Below, one piece after another: positions 6,696 to 7,550 of a stretch of DNA of 7,550 bases; position 1 is the stretch's first letter; every line of letters begins with the position of its first letter. Under the pieces are notes generated by a model that made no database searches, was not told the DNA's origin, and saw only the letters and a program-made list of their open reading frames with translations. Source of the DNA: JADFNO01 sp965369945 (lineage in GTDB: Bacteria; Planctomycetota; Phycisphaerae; Phycisphaerales; SM1A02). The position numbers and the translations under genes are program-made. The stretch is taken from positions 1-7,550 of the forward strand of contig CBDUST010000232.1 in NCBI GenBank assembly GCA_965369945.1, in the 5' to 3' direction.

Positions 6696-7367
6696 ATGAC
6701 CATTTCCATAACTCATTTGGGACATTCCGGCTTCGTGTTCGATGACAGCACCCATGCCGTCGCAATCGATCCGTTTCTCACCGGCAACCCGCTCGCCAAG
6801 AACAGACCCGATGAACTGACCTGCCAGTACGTCGTCCTCACGCACGGCCATGCCGACCACTTCGGCGACACCATCGCCATTGCCAAGCGAAACGATGCCG
6901 CGGTCGTCGGAGCGTTTGAACTGTGCACGTATTGTGAGCAGCAAGGCATCGCTAAGACCGAGCCGATGAACCCCGGCGGCCAGATCAGCACCGACTTTGG
7001 TTGGGTCGCGCTCACCCAGGCGTTTCACTCGTCATCGTTTGACGGACAATACATGGGGATGCCGTGCGGCGCGGTCATCAACATCGGCGGCGTCACAATT
7101 TACCACTGCGGTGACACGGGTCTGTTTGGTGACATGAAATTGATTGGCGAACTCTACAAGCCCGACATCGCGTGTATCCCCATCGGCGATCGTTTTACGA
7201 TGGGACCCAAACTCGCAACGAAAGCTGCTGAGTTGATCGGCGCGAAGGTAGCCATTCCCATCCACTACAACACTTGGCCGCCAATCGAGCAGGACCCCGC
7301 GAACTTCAACCCCGCAGGAGTCGAAGTGAAGATCATGGCGCCCGGTGAGACGTGGCAATACGGGTGA
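6696..7367 (+). CDS. UPF0173-type metal-dependent hydrolase (metallo-beta-lactamase fold)
   Basis: This 223-residue protein matches the UPF0173/YtkL-like family over its full, normal length. The start reads ITHLGHSGF, then AIDPFLTGNPLA (23-34). The metal-binding motif THGHADHFGD places H50, H52, D54 and H55; further probable ligands are H111 in AFHSSSF, D140 in CGDTGLFGDMKLIGELYKPD, and H190 in IPIHYNTWPPI. The fold is expected to bind two metal ions, and the protein is cytoplasmic with no signal peptide. The physiological substrate of this family is not established. The ATG at 6696 is preferred because AAAGGTGA lies 5-6 nt upstream; the GTG at 6687 falls inside that ribosome binding site. 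Six cysteines, including C77 and C80 in CTYC and C138 directly before the GDTG motif where I would expect alanine, are somewhat unusual. It stands alone, divergent from the kinase, and is followed by palindromic repeats that may form its transcript end. Confidence 0.93.
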   Translation: MTISITHLGHSGFVFDDSTHAVAIDPFLTGNPLAKNRPDELTCQYVVLTHGHADHFGDTIAIAKRNDAAVVGAFELCTYCEQQGIAKTEPMNPGGQISTDFGWVALTQAFHSSSFDGQYMGMPCGAVINIGGVTIYHCGDTGLFGDMKLIGELYKPDIACIPIGDRFTMGPKLATKAAELIGAKVAIPIHYNTWPPIEQDPANFNPAGVEVKIMAPGETWQYG

Positions 7368-7372
7368 CGCAC

Positions 7373-7550
7373 CGTAGGGCAGGCCTTGGGCCTGCCTATC
7401 CCGTCGTAGGGCAGGCCTTGGGCCTGCCGGAACAGCGTGCGATGCGCGACGAAAGATCGGCAGGCCAAAGGCCAGGCCCTACGCGCCTATCAATTCAATC
7501 CCGTAGGGCAGGCCTTGGGCCTGCCGGGACTGAGTGCGGTGCGCGACGAA
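7373..7550. repeat. Intergenic palindromic repeat array, truncated by the window edge
   Basis: A 24-bp unit starting CGTAGGGCAGGCC occurs exactly at 7373-7396, 7405-7428 and 7502-7525, with an imperfect inverted copy at 7459-7483. Each unit contains a perfect hairpin: arms GGCAGGCC and GGCCTGCC around TTG. The second and fourth units share a longer tail ending GCGCGACGAA (7405-7453 against 7502-7550, four mismatches in the 25-bp tail), so the array has a higher-order period of 97 bp that continues past the right edge. It begins 6 bp after the hydrolase stop. It resembles REP-like or other interspersed palindromic repeats found between genes; the hairpins could also stabilise or terminate the hydrolase transcript. 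There is no cas gene and no regular unique spacers, so it is not a CRISPR array. Confidence 0.85.

Noticed and set aside
7373..7550. CRISPR array
   Set aside because: The units are self-complementary, occur in both orientations, and are irregularly spaced; the intervening sequence is itself partly repeated, and no cas gene is present.

Overview
The window is bacterial DNA with moderately high GC, and nearly all of it can be assigned. A Planctomycetota-like or similar environmental bacterium is my best guess, with low certainty. The reasons are the style of the hydantoinase/oxoprolinase N-terminus, the very large multi-PAS FixL-like kinase paired with a FixJ-like regulator, and the 'CGTAGGGCAGGCC' palindromic intergenic repeat. 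I associate these with planctomycetes and similar metagenome genomes, but none of them is diagnostic.

Layout. Four genes read on the minus strand and one on the plus strand. From right to left on the minus strand: a 1478-residue membrane histidine kinase with nine tandem PAS domains (6470 to 2034); a FixJ/LuxR-type response regulator that overlaps the kinase stop (about 2044 to 1433); a 466-bp stretch without a convincing gene (967 to 1432); a small predicted lipoprotein (966 to 703); and, 27 bp further on, the start of a hydantoinase/5-oxoprolinase-type gene that runs off the left edge (675 to 1). Divergent from the kinase, on the plus strand, is a UPF0173-type metallo-beta-lactamase-fold hydrolase (6696 to 7367). 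Directly after it comes an array of short palindromic repeats that is cut by the right edge.

How the parts may work together. The kinase and regulator form a classical two-component pair: sensing through one or more PAS domains, phosphotransfer from H1258 of the kinase to D55 of the regulator, and DNA binding by the regulator's LuxR-type helix-turn-helix. The ligand cannot be read from the sequence. PAS9 resembles the redox PAS of NifL, and PAS5 has a histidine near the position of the FixL haem ligand, but both are weak leads. The regulator's last codons run into a compact operator-like block: two exact 12-bp direct repeats exactly 21 bp apart, flanked by TACGTA and CCTAGG palindromes. Downstream of it, in the minus direction, lies a leader region with several hairpins in front of the lipoprotein-hydantoinase pair. 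A testable idea is that the regulator acts at this block, either on a structured RNA or on the lipoprotein/hydantoinase genes.

The most unusual items are the operator-like block with the hairpin-rich gene-free region beyond it, the nine-PAS sensor, and the palindromic repeat array with a 97-bp higher-order period. I did not find convincing evidence of an entirely new system such as a defence island, CRISPR array or mobile element.
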